Part shown: positions 38,601 through 46,711 of the stretch, piece after piece
How positions within the stretch are numbered: the stretch's first letter is position 1
Layout of the letters: the number at the start of each line of letters is the position of its first letter
Source: Sacculina carcini
Lineage: Eukaryota > Arthropoda > Thecostraca > Sacculinidae
Reading direction: 5' to 3'
NCBI GenBank assembly: GCA_916048095.2
Contig: OU696586.1
Location: forward strand, 1,622,749 to 1,686,748
Length of the DNA stretch: 64,000 bases
The notes under the pieces: model-generated
Database searches by the model: none
What the model was told of the DNA's origin: nothing
The model's input: only the letters and a program-made list of their open reading frames with translations
Made by a program: the position numbers and the translations under genes

Positions 38601-41600
38601 GCTCTTGCTTGAACGTCTTTTGATACTTCGCTCGGTAGTCCGGTCACGAAAGCACATTCCAGAACATCTTCCGTGACATTACCGACAGATTCTGCCAGCT
38701 TGCAAAGTTCTGCGAGAAAAACGTCTGGGGACTCATTAGGCCGCAGGAATCGATTACGAAATTCAGACCAGGCTGCATACTTGTCCTTGCCGAATGCAGT
38801 GTACAAAGCAGACTTTGTTCTTTGAGCGTTTAGTCTGTCTGCTGACTGCAACTGAGACCATACAGTGAATGCTCCACCCGCTAGCCTCAACGGCACAACG
38901 GCCATCACGTTCACACCTTTCAATGCGCACATCATTTCGCACCTGAGCCACCACTGTGCCACATCACCTGACCCATCAAATTCCGGTATGAGCCGCGAAT
39001 CTAAATCGCCCCGCACTTCATTCCTTACGGGTGGTTCCTCACTGAACTGGCGTTCGTTTGACATATTTTATTTTAGACACGGCCGTCAAGCAGGTCAACA
39101 AAAACAAGATAAGGCCTGTATTAGACTTCAGGGAGCTGAACGAATACATCGATGCCTACTCCGGAGAAGCTGACGTGTGTCGTGAGAGGTTGCGGAATTG
39201 GAGAAGAAGTGAAAAATTGTACGTCGTGGATTTGAAGAAGGCTTACCTTCAAATTTCGGTGGAAGGTAGTTTGTGGCCATTCCAGACGGTTAAATTCCGA
39301 GATAAGCTTTATTGTTTGACGAGGCTAGGTTTCGGCCTAAACGCAGCACCGTCAATCATGCAGGCTGTCGTGAAAGAGGTAATGGCCCAGGACCCGCGCG
39401 TCAAGCGAGGCACATCTGCGTATGTCGACGACATTGTTATTGACGGCGATGTGGTCGATCCTGAGGTGGTGCGTGCTCACTTTCATAAGTTCGGTTTGGA
39501 GGGAAAGCACATTGAGACTGGCTGACGGTGCACGGGTGCTTGGCTTACGCGTCAGCAAGCAGTTGGATGGGAGGCTACACTGGTGTAGGGATAACAATGT
39601 TGATGATGTTCCTGATGTTTTGACTCGCAGGAACGTTTTCTCTGTGAGCAGCAAGTTGGTGTCTCACTATCCGGTGGCGGGGTGGCTGCGAGTCACCGCA
39701 TCGTACCTGAAGAGGCGCGCGGTTGAGTTGACGTCTGGATGGGACGAGGAAATTTCTGACAATCATTTCAAACCTCCATGGACAACCTCCATGGACAAAA
39801 CGATTTTTAGTCACTAGGTTTTCATGAATAAGGCCACTGGGTATTTGGATTTGGACTTTGCAAACATATGTGGGTGTTTAAAATGGACTACTTTCGCAAT
39901 TGGAAGCGGTTTAAAACTTCCGTTGCCTATAGATGCTACAAGGTGAAATTCAAGATCCTGTGTGTACATTTTTATGATTTTATTCTTATCTTTTTTAAAT
40001 ATTTACAAAACTCTTGGTAAGTGGTAATAAAATATGTTTAACTATATACTAAATAGCATGGTACAATCCTTTTTTTGATTTGTGTGTGCAAAGTGTAAAA
40101 AAACCAAATAAACCAAAAAACCAATGGTCTTTTTGGTTTTTTCTAAAAAAACCATGGTTTTTGTTTTTTTTCAAACCCTGCTTAGAAGCAACGGAGCCGC
40201 CAATTGACGGCTGTCATTTGTGATCGCTTTATTGGCAATTTTTTCCCGAAATTAGTCATCAGTTAATATATTCGAATAATTTAGACAACGCTAAAACTAA
40301 CGGTGCTAAAATTACTATAATTTAAGTTACTCTAGGGGCATAAATTTAAATTGAAAAGTACAAGTTTACCGTATCATGAAAAAATGTGCACGATTGTCTC
40401 AATTTGCATTGTTAGAGAATGTTTATGGCAATTCAACAAACACCATTCAATAGATCAGTTTAATATATTTGTAATGGTATACAATTGGTTATAATTTAAC
40501 TTATACATATGTTATAAGAGCATAAATATGTAATATGTATAAAATTAAGAGCACAAAAATTTGACGTTCTAGAAGAATTTGTACAGTCAACTGACGGCTG
40601 CCCGCGCTTCATACATTTTCGACACTGTAAAATGCATGCAGCATCTGAAATTCATAGTAAATTAATAATACATGAAACACATGCATTCTTAACACAACAA
40701 TCGAATATACTAGAAAAAAATTACACAATTATTCAGAAAAACAGAGTGGGCATTGGGGTTTAGCGTGTGTTCGAGTATCACAATAGTTTGACTGATCGGA
40801 TTCATCAGATCGTGCATCTTGGAAGCGAAAGATCGCTTGCTCGACTTCTACCTCATCCACTTGTTGCTTTCTCCGCATTATTGCACAAAGTCAGTGCTAT
40901 TATATTGTGTAAGACCAACGACAATGCTCAAAACTAGAACACCTCAAAATTTCACAATTTCACTGTGATACCAAGCCCACAAACCAATACACGATACTGA
41001 AGTACGCCCGGTGCAGCCTGAACTTACCCTAAAATTGTCTATGCCATAAAAAGTATTTAACGCGACATAATAATGAAAATGTGCAAACATTGTCACATTT
41101 GTTCAAAATGTAATTTTGAAATATACCTCACATCACCCAAAACAATTTTATCTCTATTTAATTAACACCATTGGATTGAAAGTTGTCTATACCATAAGGA
41201 AGAGTATATTTACAACCAATGTGAGGAGAAAATAGCCTATATAGCAGCCCATAATTTGACAGCCGTCAATTGACGGCTCCGATCCTTCTACGTAGTTCAA
41301 TTTTTTGCCCTTCCAGTGTTAAAGATTACTTAGCATGTTTACTTTAATTATATCGTTAGATAGATCTTGAAAAGGTCTTTCAAATAGTGGTTAATAGAAA
41401 AGACATTTCTTCATTCCAATCTATTCTCAACCAATCGTGCCGTTTTGTTTTCAGATTTCCTTACCGTCATCCCACCTCTCGATACCTAAAAACATTTAGA
41501 TGGCTTTCTTTTAAATATATGACCCAACACAAAATATGTTGTCTCACTTTCAAATTGATCAACTCCCCCTACCCTCCGCCCTATCTGAAGGAGCTGGTAG

Positions 41601-43758
41601 TGCCAGTCTCACACAACACTAACACTCGATCATCTAGTGCCCTTCTAGAACCCCGAGCAGTTTCCGAATCATCATGGTCTTCCAAATCCTTCTATAATAT
41701 TATTTAATATCAATTAATTGTATTGTATATTTCCTATTTGTTTTGTTATATGTGAAATATTAAAATATCACCCTGCGTCAAAGACCCTATCGCTGATTGG
41801 ATAACCAACGGCAACGGTACCAAAGTTCGCGGACATAACACACTTCCATTTTTGGCCCACATATCTGGTATTTTATTTGCATGTGTTAACAATTAACACA
41901 AACAAATGTGCTTATTAATTAAATGAATTATTATTAATTATTAATAATGAATTATTTTGAGCCACCACAGCAGAACAACAATTGGGAAACAACTAACAGA
42001 TGCTTCCGTGTGTTCAATTCTCGTGGCGGTGTACCTTTTATGGGAAACTTCAGTCTGAAACGCTGGTATATCAATGCATCCAATTGGGCACATATTCAAC
42101 GCCAGTTTGAAACAAAGCAATACATTTGTTGCGTTTATCAATATTTGCATTTGTTTCGTAGTGTTTCTTAACATCTGTTTACATTTCTCACGACTAATGC
42201 CCTGTCCGAAATCAAGTGATATTATATTACTTGGCTAAAGCGTAAATTGAGAGTAATATTAATGTGAGCTAATATGTGACTGTCTGTGCCAATGTCTGAT
42301 TATTACCGATGCATACACTGCATTCTAATTGATTTACCAATTTTGAAGACACAATTTGTTTGATTTCAGAACAGCATGTATATGTTGAGTCAAATGCCAA
42401 ATTAAATTTTGTTTACGAGTAGGCGCAATTTCAACTCGAAACAAATGCCCCACTGTGTTATGGTATCTTGATAAGCTATCAATAATTTAAACAATACAAA
42501 TATAGAAAAAAAAATATTCAACTAAATTTAAATGTAACAACATATTACTATCATTACATTGATATATTTTGTTTGCAGTCAGCGACAATGGCGTGTATTT
42601 CCAAGGAAACATTGTATATGATATACACGCCGTCCTCTGCAATAAATCCAACCATTACGAACTGCTCAAAATTGTGGGTGACTCGCAGCAAAATGATGTG
42701 TTGTGGAAAGTCAATCTAGACAATCTAGACCTTGTGAAGACGGTAATATTATAGCAACGCCGGTTCATCGCGCAAAAGGCTAGTAACATCACGACACATC
42801 TTCCGGTTCATCCCAGTATCAATGCGGATATTATAGTCGACCAATTGAGGCGAGGCGACACTCGCTGAGACATTCGTGCACTTTCACTCAGCGGTGGACA
42901 AATGGAGAAATATATTTAAACCAGTGGTTCTCAACTTTTTTTCGCTAATTCCCCACTTCTTAATGAGCCATGTCTTCATTTTCCACAATAAAGCTGATAA
43001 ATTCAATAAATTCAGTTGATATATCAAATTAACTGTCAAGACGTCATTAGAAACAAAAATATACGAATTTGAATTGATAAAAACACACATAGTTGTCCTG
43101 TTCTGTCCGACCTTTAGCTTCCCACTTGGCAACTCTTCCATTACCCACCAGTGGGGAATTCCCCACAGGTTAAGAACCACTGTTTTAGGATAACTGAATC
43201 AACACTAGGGTGGATAAATGGGAAGATCAAATTCCGCCTTGAAATTTGAGCACAAAACATTCTTGTGGGAGTCATATTAAGATAACACAAAGGTATAAAT
43301 AATTCTATTGTCTAAAATATCATATATTCGTAAATTCGAGTGCTGTTTGTCCACTGAATATCACTCACACACACAGCCGCACAAACATCTGAAATTAATG
43401 CATTATCAGTGACAATACAACGTGTTTGTTTTTCACATGCAATTTGACAGGCAGCAAGAATTACACCTTGAAATTTGAAGTCGACAATACAGCTGTGGAC
43501 TATGCTGTAATGTATAAGGATGCCAAGGATCAGCTGCAATTTGGAGCCCTGGTTGAAAGAACCCAGATTGATGCCCTGGAATATAATGTAACTCAACAAC
43601 TGGTAACAGTCTACATCGAAGCTGAAAACTACGATGATATAGGATTTTACATTATGGCGCTCGAACGCCCACATTTATGCACAAGTAAGTTGTTCACATG
43701 TGCATTTTCACGAGTTTCAGTGAGACATTACATCAACAACATTTGCATATTATTTTAA
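26623..43758 (+). CDS. Unrecognised gene: membrane-anchored protein with microexon stalk (exon span)
   Basis: I assembled this gene from splice sites and phase; I do not recognise its family. Exon 1 (MGFQAICCYI) and exon 2 (span SIAVAVIAAATLIGSGIFFG, then HKKDSNGTA) give an N-terminal hydrophobic anchor. Next comes a series of phase 1-1 microexons encoding short Pro, Gly, Asn, Thr or acidic peptides, as expected for an extended stalk. Then either a stop-bearing exon (34,831-34,904) or three exons for a beta-rich domain with NxS/T sites, ending 24 bases before AATAAA. A type II or secreted surface protein fits the glycosylation sites, though HKK after the span argues for the opposite topology. 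Duplicated, fast-changing exons recall recognition or immune genes; this is inference. Confidence 0.55.
26811..26907 (+). CDS. Gene 2 exon 2: membrane span and first stalk residues
   Basis: The acceptor is ATTATTCCCACAG and the donor GGCAG|GTGAGC, phase 0 in and phase 1 out. It encodes SIAVAVIAAATLIGSGIFFG, LQLHKKDSNGTA: about 23 hydrophobic residues, then a basic cluster and an NGT glycosylation sequon. It can be a signal-anchor or an uncleaved signal sequence. The phase-1 exit matches every following microexon. Confidence 0.65.
26908..27312 (+). other. Gene 2 intron start
   Basis: This holds a direct repeat of GTGGACAAGACTGACTTACC (two copies, about 26,999-27,041) and, at about 27,150-27,171, one end of the palindrome-bearing repeat (GGAGCCGTCAATTGACAGCT). 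The first 130 bases are open in the gene's phase but lack a fitting donor. Confidence 0.5.
27313..28420. mobile_element. TIR element with palindromic ends (copy 1)
   Basis: The left end AGAAGCAACGGAGCCGCCAA / TTGACGGCTGTCA is an inverted match of the right end GACAGCCGT...GACGGCTCCGATC. The termini contain AGCCGTCAATTGACGGCT, a perfect 18-bp palindrome (here with one mismatch on each side). An additional internal copy (GTCAACTGACGGCTGCC) lies near 27,702. A second copy, about 90-95% identical by eye, is at 40,186-41,300. No coding frame, so non-autonomous. Confidence 0.65.
29233..29250 (+). CDS. Gene 2 microexon A1 (18 nt)
   Basis: TTGTTTTCAG | TGGACACGCCACTGCCAG | GTACAC. Phase 1-1; with the preceding G it encodes VDTPLP. 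The polypyrimidine tract is strong. The flanks match those of A2 and A3 almost base for base while the exon differs, which is the main reason to regard it as real. Confidence 0.65.
29724..29741 (+). CDS. Gene 2 microexon B1 (18 nt)
   Basis: GCGTTTCCAG | ATGGGTCTGGCAACCAAG | GTACGT. Phase 1-1, encoding DGSGNQ. The donor GTACGTAT is good. It is the homologue of the 21-nt exons B2 and B3 by position but differs at most positions and by one codon in length. Confidence 0.65.
30901..30918 (+). CDS. Gene 2 microexon A2 (18 nt)
   Basis: TTGTTTTCAG | AGTACACGCCAAAGCCAG | GTACAC. Phase 1-1, encoding EYTPKP. It differs from A1 at four positions, all of them amino-acid changing (V to E, D to Y, L to K). 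Confidence 0.65.
31392..31412 (+). CDS. Gene 2 microexon B2 (21 nt)
   Basis: GCGTTTCCAG, then 21 nt, then GTACGTAT. Phase 1-1, encoding EMNGTNS, which adds an N-glycosylation sequon (NGT). Confidence 0.65.
31771..32475 (+). other. Intron segment shared with 41,706-42,295
   Basis: From about 31,850 the sequence (CACCCTGCGTCAAAGACCCT, GGCGGTGTACTTTTTATGGG, TGTGACTGTCTGTGC) is repeated at 41,706-42,295. No exon is recognised. The similarity stops just before microexon C. Confidence 0.7.
32476..32508 (+). CDS. Gene 2 microexon C (33 nt, acidic)
   Basis: It lies between AATAAACAG and GAAG|GTATAG. Phase 1-1, encoding DEDDTEQDGGE. Length and phase fit the stalk series; the polypyrimidine tract is weak, so this is less certain than A and B. 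The duplicated copy of the surrounding intron at 42,290 breaks off a few bases before it. Confidence 0.45.
32682..33120 (-). mobile_element. LINE fragment inserted into duplication unit 3
   Basis: AACACAGG ends the left flank and is repeated at the right border (AACACAGGCCATG), a probable 8-bp target duplication. The minus strand encodes SNWSAKSFYFSAPRLYKSSS, similar to the LINE fragment at 25,742-26,250. It postdates formation of unit 3. Confidence 0.7.
33529..33546 (+). CDS. Gene 2 microexon A3 (18 nt)
   Basis: TTGTCTCCAG | ATCAATCGCCACCGCAAG | GTACAC. Phase 1-1, encoding DQSPPQ. It differs from A1 at seven of 18 positions, affecting five of six residues, with no synonymous change. Confidence 0.65.
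34020..34040 (+). CDS. Gene 2 microexon B3 (21 nt)
   Basis: GCGCTTCCAG, then 21 nt, then GTACGTAT. Phase 1-1, encoding EMNGTTS. It differs from B2 by one base (N to T). Confidence 0.65.
34221..34830 (+). other. Gene 2 intron before the alternative terminal exon
   Basis: An AG/GT pair at 34,380-34,408 encloses 28 nt, not a multiple of three, so I did not call it. Nothing else is recognised. It ends with a good polypyrimidine tract TTGTTGGTTGTGTTTTACAG. Confidence 0.5.
34831..34904 (+). CDS. Gene 2 alternative terminal exon (Ser/Thr-rich, stop TAG)
   Basis: The acceptor is TTGTGTTTTACAG. In the shared phase 1 it encodes DTSITLSGTSDVANASLTET and STQP, then TAG at 34,902. It is rich in Ser/Thr, has an NAS sequon, and is followed by ATTAAA at 35,016. 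Its use would give a short protein of anchor plus stalk only, lacking the downstream domain. Confidence 0.5.
34905..35231 (+). other. Possible 3' UTR of the short isoform and intron
   Basis: ATTAAA at 35,016-35,021 could serve as polyadenylation signal for the short form. Nothing else is recognised. Confidence 0.4.
35240..35341. mobile_element. hAT-like MITE, 102 bp, with 8-bp target duplication
   Basis: The ends are CAGTGGCGGCGCCAAGG and CCTGGCACCGCCACTG. ATTAGTTA is directly repeated on both sides (35,232-35,239 and 35,342-35,349). The 8-bp duplication and CAGTG terminus identify the hAT superfamily. It contains a 13-bp G run. Confidence 0.92.
35413..35745 (+). mobile_element. tRNA-derived SINE (copy 4)
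   Basis: The head GGACTCTGTGTTGTAGTGGT has an insertion in the anticodon-arm region (GCGGTTTGAAGTGGTCCGTGG). The body and CCTTTAACCTTTAATA tail match the other copies. It lies in a gene 2 intron. Confidence 0.85.
35746..36589 (+). other. Gene 2 intron, mixed repeats
   Basis: (TG)n-like sequence lies at about 35,882-35,970. ATGGTTCTCAACCTTTTCAG at about 36,242 resembles a hAT terminus but its partner end was not found. Nothing else is recognised. Confidence 0.5.
36590..37152. repeat. Direct duplication flanking a satellite fragment
   Basis: AAATTTATCTGTAGTCATTT to GTGCAGGAGTGGTA (about 100 bases) occurs at about 36,594 and 37,051, enclosing a partial 343-bp satellite unit (about 36,712-37,050), itself nearly identical to 46,720-47,050. 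The satellite piece may have inserted and duplicated its target region. Confidence 0.7.
37153..38524 (+). other. Gene 2 intron, no gene recognised
   Basis: A patch at about 37,540-37,760 has GGGGCCCC-type runs. TCAGTGGTTTTCAAACATTT at 37,940 looks like one hAT end. A (TG)n patch lies near 38,290. A short duplication CGTGGCTACGCCG occurs at about 38,465. Confidence 0.5.
38525..39064 (-). pseudogene. LTR-retrotransposon gag fragment
   Basis: This is a 179-codon frame with gag capsid-like pattern (LIPEFDGSGDVAQWWLRCEM, FTVWSQL, AWSEFRNRFLRPNESPDVFL, FVTGLP). Ty3/gypsy-type gag proteins share this arrangement. The C-terminal nucleocapsid is missing. It is joined head-to-head to an RT fragment on the opposite strand. 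Confidence 0.75.
39075..39817 (+). pseudogene. LTR-retrotransposon reverse transcriptase fragment, frameshifted
   Basis: The first frame (to 39,525) has RPVLDFRELNEYID, VVDLKKAYLQI (catalytic Asp), LGFGLNAAPSIMQ and AYVDDIVIDGD (catalytic Asp pair). A shift near 39,515 moves to a second frame with ARVLGLRVS, LTRRNVFSVSSKLVSHYPVA and GWLRVTASYLKR. It lacks the protease-proximal RT start, RNase H and integrase. The clade is LTR-type, likely Ty3-like; I am not certain. Confidence 0.75.
39818..40185. other. AT-rich spacer
   Basis: No gene. An AAACCAAATAAACCAAAAAA-type patch and its near complement TTTTTGGTTTTTTC lie within 40,085-40,165. Confidence 0.6.
40186..41300. mobile_element. TIR element with palindromic ends (copy 2)
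   Basis: This is the second copy of the element at 27,313-28,420. The left end is the same (GAAGCAACGGAGCCGCCAAT); the right end has the perfect palindrome AGCCGTCAATTGACGGCT. Similarity to copy 1 continues to about 41,390, beyond the TIR, so the whole neighbourhood was probably duplicated. Confidence 0.65.
41392..41705 (+). mobile_element. LINE C-terminal fragment, sense orientation
   Basis: The frame SSFQSILNQSCRFVFRFPYR, LKTFRWLSFKYMTQHKICC, PPYLKELVVPV, SSWSSKSFYNII is the last part of a CR1/L2-type RT ORF. It interrupts sequence shared with 28,500 on its left and 31,850 on its right. Confidence 0.75.
41706..42295 (+). repeat. Duplicate of 31,850-32,460
   Basis: Shared landmarks are CACCCTGCGTCAAAGACCCT, GAACAACAATTGGGAAACAA, CAGTCTGAAACGCTGGTATA and GTGACTGTCTGTGC. 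It stops before the counterpart of microexon C. Confidence 0.8.
42370..42418 (+). CDS. Gene 2 exon F: start of the downstream domain
   Basis: The acceptor is TTTGATTTCAG and the donor ACGA|GTAGGC. Only phase 1 entry is open; it reads EQHVYVESNAKLNFVY and leaves in phase 2, which fits the second of two tandem acceptors of the next exon. The alternating pattern suggests a beta strand. The homology is unknown. Confidence 0.5.
42583..42742 (+). CDS. Gene 2 exon G: downstream domain, middle
   Basis: Tandem acceptors lie 4 nt apart (TTTGCAG at 42,578 and GTCAG at 42,582). The second continues from exon F; the first accepts the stalk phase directly. The frame reads DNGVYFQGNIVYDIHAVLCN, KSNHYELLKIVG and DSQQNDVLWKVNLDNLDLVK, with an NKS sequon. 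The 3' end is ambiguous: ACG|GTAATA at 42,742 (phase 0) or GTGG|GTGACT at 42,677 (phase 1, which fits the best acceptor of exon H). Confidence 0.5.
42922..43182. mobile_element. hAT-like MITE, 261 bp
   Basis: The inverted ends CAGTGGTTCTCAACTTTTTT and GGTTAAGAACCACTG are of a common hAT type. No exact 8-bp duplication remains. It lies in the gene 2 intron between exons G and H. Confidence 0.75.
43451..43758 (+). CDS. Gene 2 exon H: terminal exon
   Basis: The acceptor is CAATTTGACAG (43,450, phase 1) or, if exon G is long, an AG at 43,458 (phase 0). It reads NYTLKFEVDNTAVDYAVMYK, DQLQFGALVERTQIDALEYN, VTQQLVTVYIEAENYDDIGF, YIMALERPHLCT and a short Cys-containing end, stop TAA at 43,756. NYT and NVT are sequons. 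The DY..MY...L.FG and D.GFY spacing faintly recalls CUB or Ig-fold strands; I make no family call. An internal donor ACAA|GTAAGT at 43,684 would permit further splicing. Confidence 0.55.
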
Positions 43759-43781
43759 TCAATTTCATACTTAGCCTTTTC

Positions 43782-43787
43782 AATAAA
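43782..43787 (+). terminator. Polyadenylation signal AATAAA for gene 2
   Basis: AATAAA lies 24 bases after the TAA stop of exon H and is followed by a T-rich stretch, the expected arrangement for a transcript end. Confidence 0.55.
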
Positions 43788-43810
43788 CATTTTCTATATT
43801 GTAATTTGAT

Positions 43811-44113
43811 TACGTCTTCAGTTTGATTTTATTCAGCTTGTTATCCATCTATTTTGCCAACAGATTAAGTTACGAGATGTACAGTTGAGGGAGAGAGATA
43901 GCTACGGATTTTATATACGACATAGTGTTATTCACAATCTCGTATGCATCATTAATGCGAGATAATATAGTGATTGTCGCAACCATTATCTCAGCCGTAA
44001 GCGGAGACCATTGACGGTTAAATATCAGTTGAGATTCAATGGATTTACAACGTTTTTTCACGATCCAAGTAATCTTCTAGCAGCAATAACCGCACGAAGT
44101 GCAGCATTTGTCG

Positions 44114-44118
<5 letters not shown>
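43811..44118. other. Downstream flank of gene 2
   Basis: AT-rich, no gene. From about 44,090 it becomes the TA-flanked repeat modules. Confidence 0.6.
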
Positions 44119-44158
<40 letters not shown>

Positions 44159-44384
44159 TAACATTAAAACCCGCCCGTTGTGCGGAACAATTCTTAAAAT
44201 GAAATTCATGTTTAATCCATAAAAAAATTGAAAATTAAATAAGAAATGGCACAGTCATAGAATTGTAATCAATTGAAAAGTCTAAGTTTAATCTTGTTTT
44301 CTTTTTTTGTCAGAATATTTTCCATCAATCTGCTTCATAATTAAACCCGCCCGTCGTGCGAAATAATTTATAAGTCAAACAATC

Positions 44385-45140
44385 AATCAATCAATCAATG
44401 TATTTGTTATAGCGCTAATATGCACAGAAGCGCGACAAAATTTAAAAGGCAAACACAACGATGGAGATAAACATGTGACAACAGTAAGAACACATAATGC
44501 ACACATAGGAACACACACACACTCACAGACATACACACACATACATAAGCAAAAAACATACACATACACATGGGGCACCATAAGTAAGAATGGGAAAACA
44601 AATCACGCGAAATCAGAATCAGACGATCATTCACGCAGGATACAGAATACACAAACAAACAAACAAACATATATTTACTATAGCGCCTGTAAAAACACGG
44701 GCGCGCATAACTTAAAGACGAACAACAAAGCGTAAATACATATATACATATACATACATACACAAACATGCACTTATATATATACACACATACACAAACA
44801 TGTACTTATACATATGCACACATACACAAACATGCACTTATACATATACATACATACACAGACATGCACTTACACATACACATATACACATGAGTTTTGA
44901 GTAGAATAAGGAGGAATAGAAAATGGATAGCTGAATGGAATCATAGTTTGGCGAAAGGAGTGAGAGTGTGAGAAGCAGGATCAAACGAGATGTCAAAAAG
45001 GTGATTTTGAAGTCGGGAAGCAAACATGCGGTAGGAAGAAGATGAAATAATATGAGAAGGAAGAGAATTATAGATACGCGGACCGAAGAAAGTAAAAGAT
45101 TCAACACGAAAGAAGAAGAAGAAACACGATCCATTGTAGA
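44385..45140 (-). mobile_element. Two LINE 3' ends, one behind the other
   Basis: At 44,385 (AATC)n is followed by TTATAGCGCTAATATGCACA and GCGCG; at about 44,652 (CAAA)n is followed by CTATAGCGCCTGTAAAAACA and GGGCGCG. Both are hairpin-bearing LINE ends oriented leftward. The second continues to a minus-strand frame with FFGPRIYNSLPSHIISSSSY and RMFASRLQNHLF (about 45,100-44,990), the conserved last segment of CR1/L2-type ORF2. Confidence 0.75.
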
Positions 45141-45364
45141 TCTTGAAGTCAAATCCGTTAGTTTTGTATATTAATTCATTCTACACGGTGAAATTGAACG
45201 ATATATTGTCTATAGTTGCTGCCCGCGGGACATTTTTATTTCATATACATGATCCATCGCATCGTTTACGTTTGAAGCCCCTGATCTATACCATTGAGCC
45301 CGCGCAATTATATCACCTCATATTCAAGCATACATACACACTGCAAGACAGATAATTTCTTTTA

Positions 45365-45368
<4 letters not shown>

Positions 45369-45424
<56 letters not shown>
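45369..45424. repeat. (TA)n array
   Basis: About 28 TA units join the GAGCCCGCGCAA segment to the CCCGCCCGTTGTGCGG module, as at 44,119-44,157 and, much shorter, at 52,613-52,627. Confidence 0.95.
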
Positions 45425-45427
<3 letters not shown>

Positions 45428-46711
45428 CATTAAAACCCGCCCGTTGTGCGGAGCAGCTCATGGAATAAAATTCATATTATATTAATGAAAAAAATACAAA
45501 TTAAAAAATACTATATTAAATCCATATATATCCTAATCAAATGAAAATTCTAAATTTCATTTTTTATGTTTATTTTGACAAAATATGATCCCTCAACCCG
45601 CCTCATATTGAAACCCGCCCGTCGTACGGAATAATTCAGAGCTCGAATACGATCTGCAAAAAGTTCAACCTGTAAATACGTTCACCAATAAAAACTATAA
45701 ATGTGAATATTTATGTTTTTACTTTGACAAAATATTATCCCTCAATCCGCCTCATATTTGAAACTGCCCGTCGTGCGGAATAAATCAGAACACAAAGACG
45801 TAACAAACAATGAAAGTTCTAGCATGTAAACCCGCCCGTCGTGCGGAACGGTTCATACTATTAAATTTGTATTCAATTCATAAGAGAAAAGGAATATGAA
45901 TTACAAAATTAAAGATTAAACCCATAAAAATCCAAATTTCTATATTTTTATATTATTTTCACAAAATATTATCCTCAACCCGCCTCATATTTAAAACCGC
46001 CCGTCGTGCGGAATAATTCAAAATTCAGATACGAAATAATGAAAATTTACTTAACTTTTTTTATCATAATGTTTACAAAATATATTTATAAATTAGCATC
46101 ATCTAGCATGGAAACCCTCCCGTTTTGCAGAACAATTAATAAAGTAAATTAAAAATTGAATTCATAAAAGAAAACGAATGCAAATTTAAAAAGAAAAAAG
46201 TAAACCCATAAAAAGTATTAACCAAAAGAAAAGTCTAAATATTAATGTGTTTATTTTAGATGTGGCACAATATTTTCCCTCGAACAGCCTCGTATTTAAG
46301 CCCGCCCGTCGTGCGGAACGATTAATAAAATATAATGAATCAAAAAGCAAAAAGCTTATCCAACAGAAAAATGTAAATTTGTAAATTCTTGTTTTAATTA
46401 TTGACGAAGTGTTTTCCCTCAACACTGCTCAAATTCACACCCGTCCTTCGTGTGTAGTAATTCAGAAGTGTAACACTATCAAAACAATGAAACTTTCTGT
46501 CATCTCTATATTTCCAGATTAATGCTTCCGCTAAAACAGCATATGCATATAGTTGGCATTGCATGATATTACAACCCATATCCTTTAAATCCATATCAAT
46601 TAAATTACACAGTGAAATTCAGTAGTTTACTTTGTTCCCAGTAGCATTTTACCCGCCCGTCGTGCGGAACAATTCATTTGTAAATATTGAGGACAATAAA
46701 GCCTTTATATT

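Noticed and set aside
43685-43757. Using donor ACAA|GTAAGT at 43,684 with acceptor TTTCAG at 43,720 to make a different C-terminus
   Set aside because: The intron would be only about 35 nt, too short for usual animal splicing; the unspliced reading with AATAAA is simpler. The donor could still serve a distant exon.
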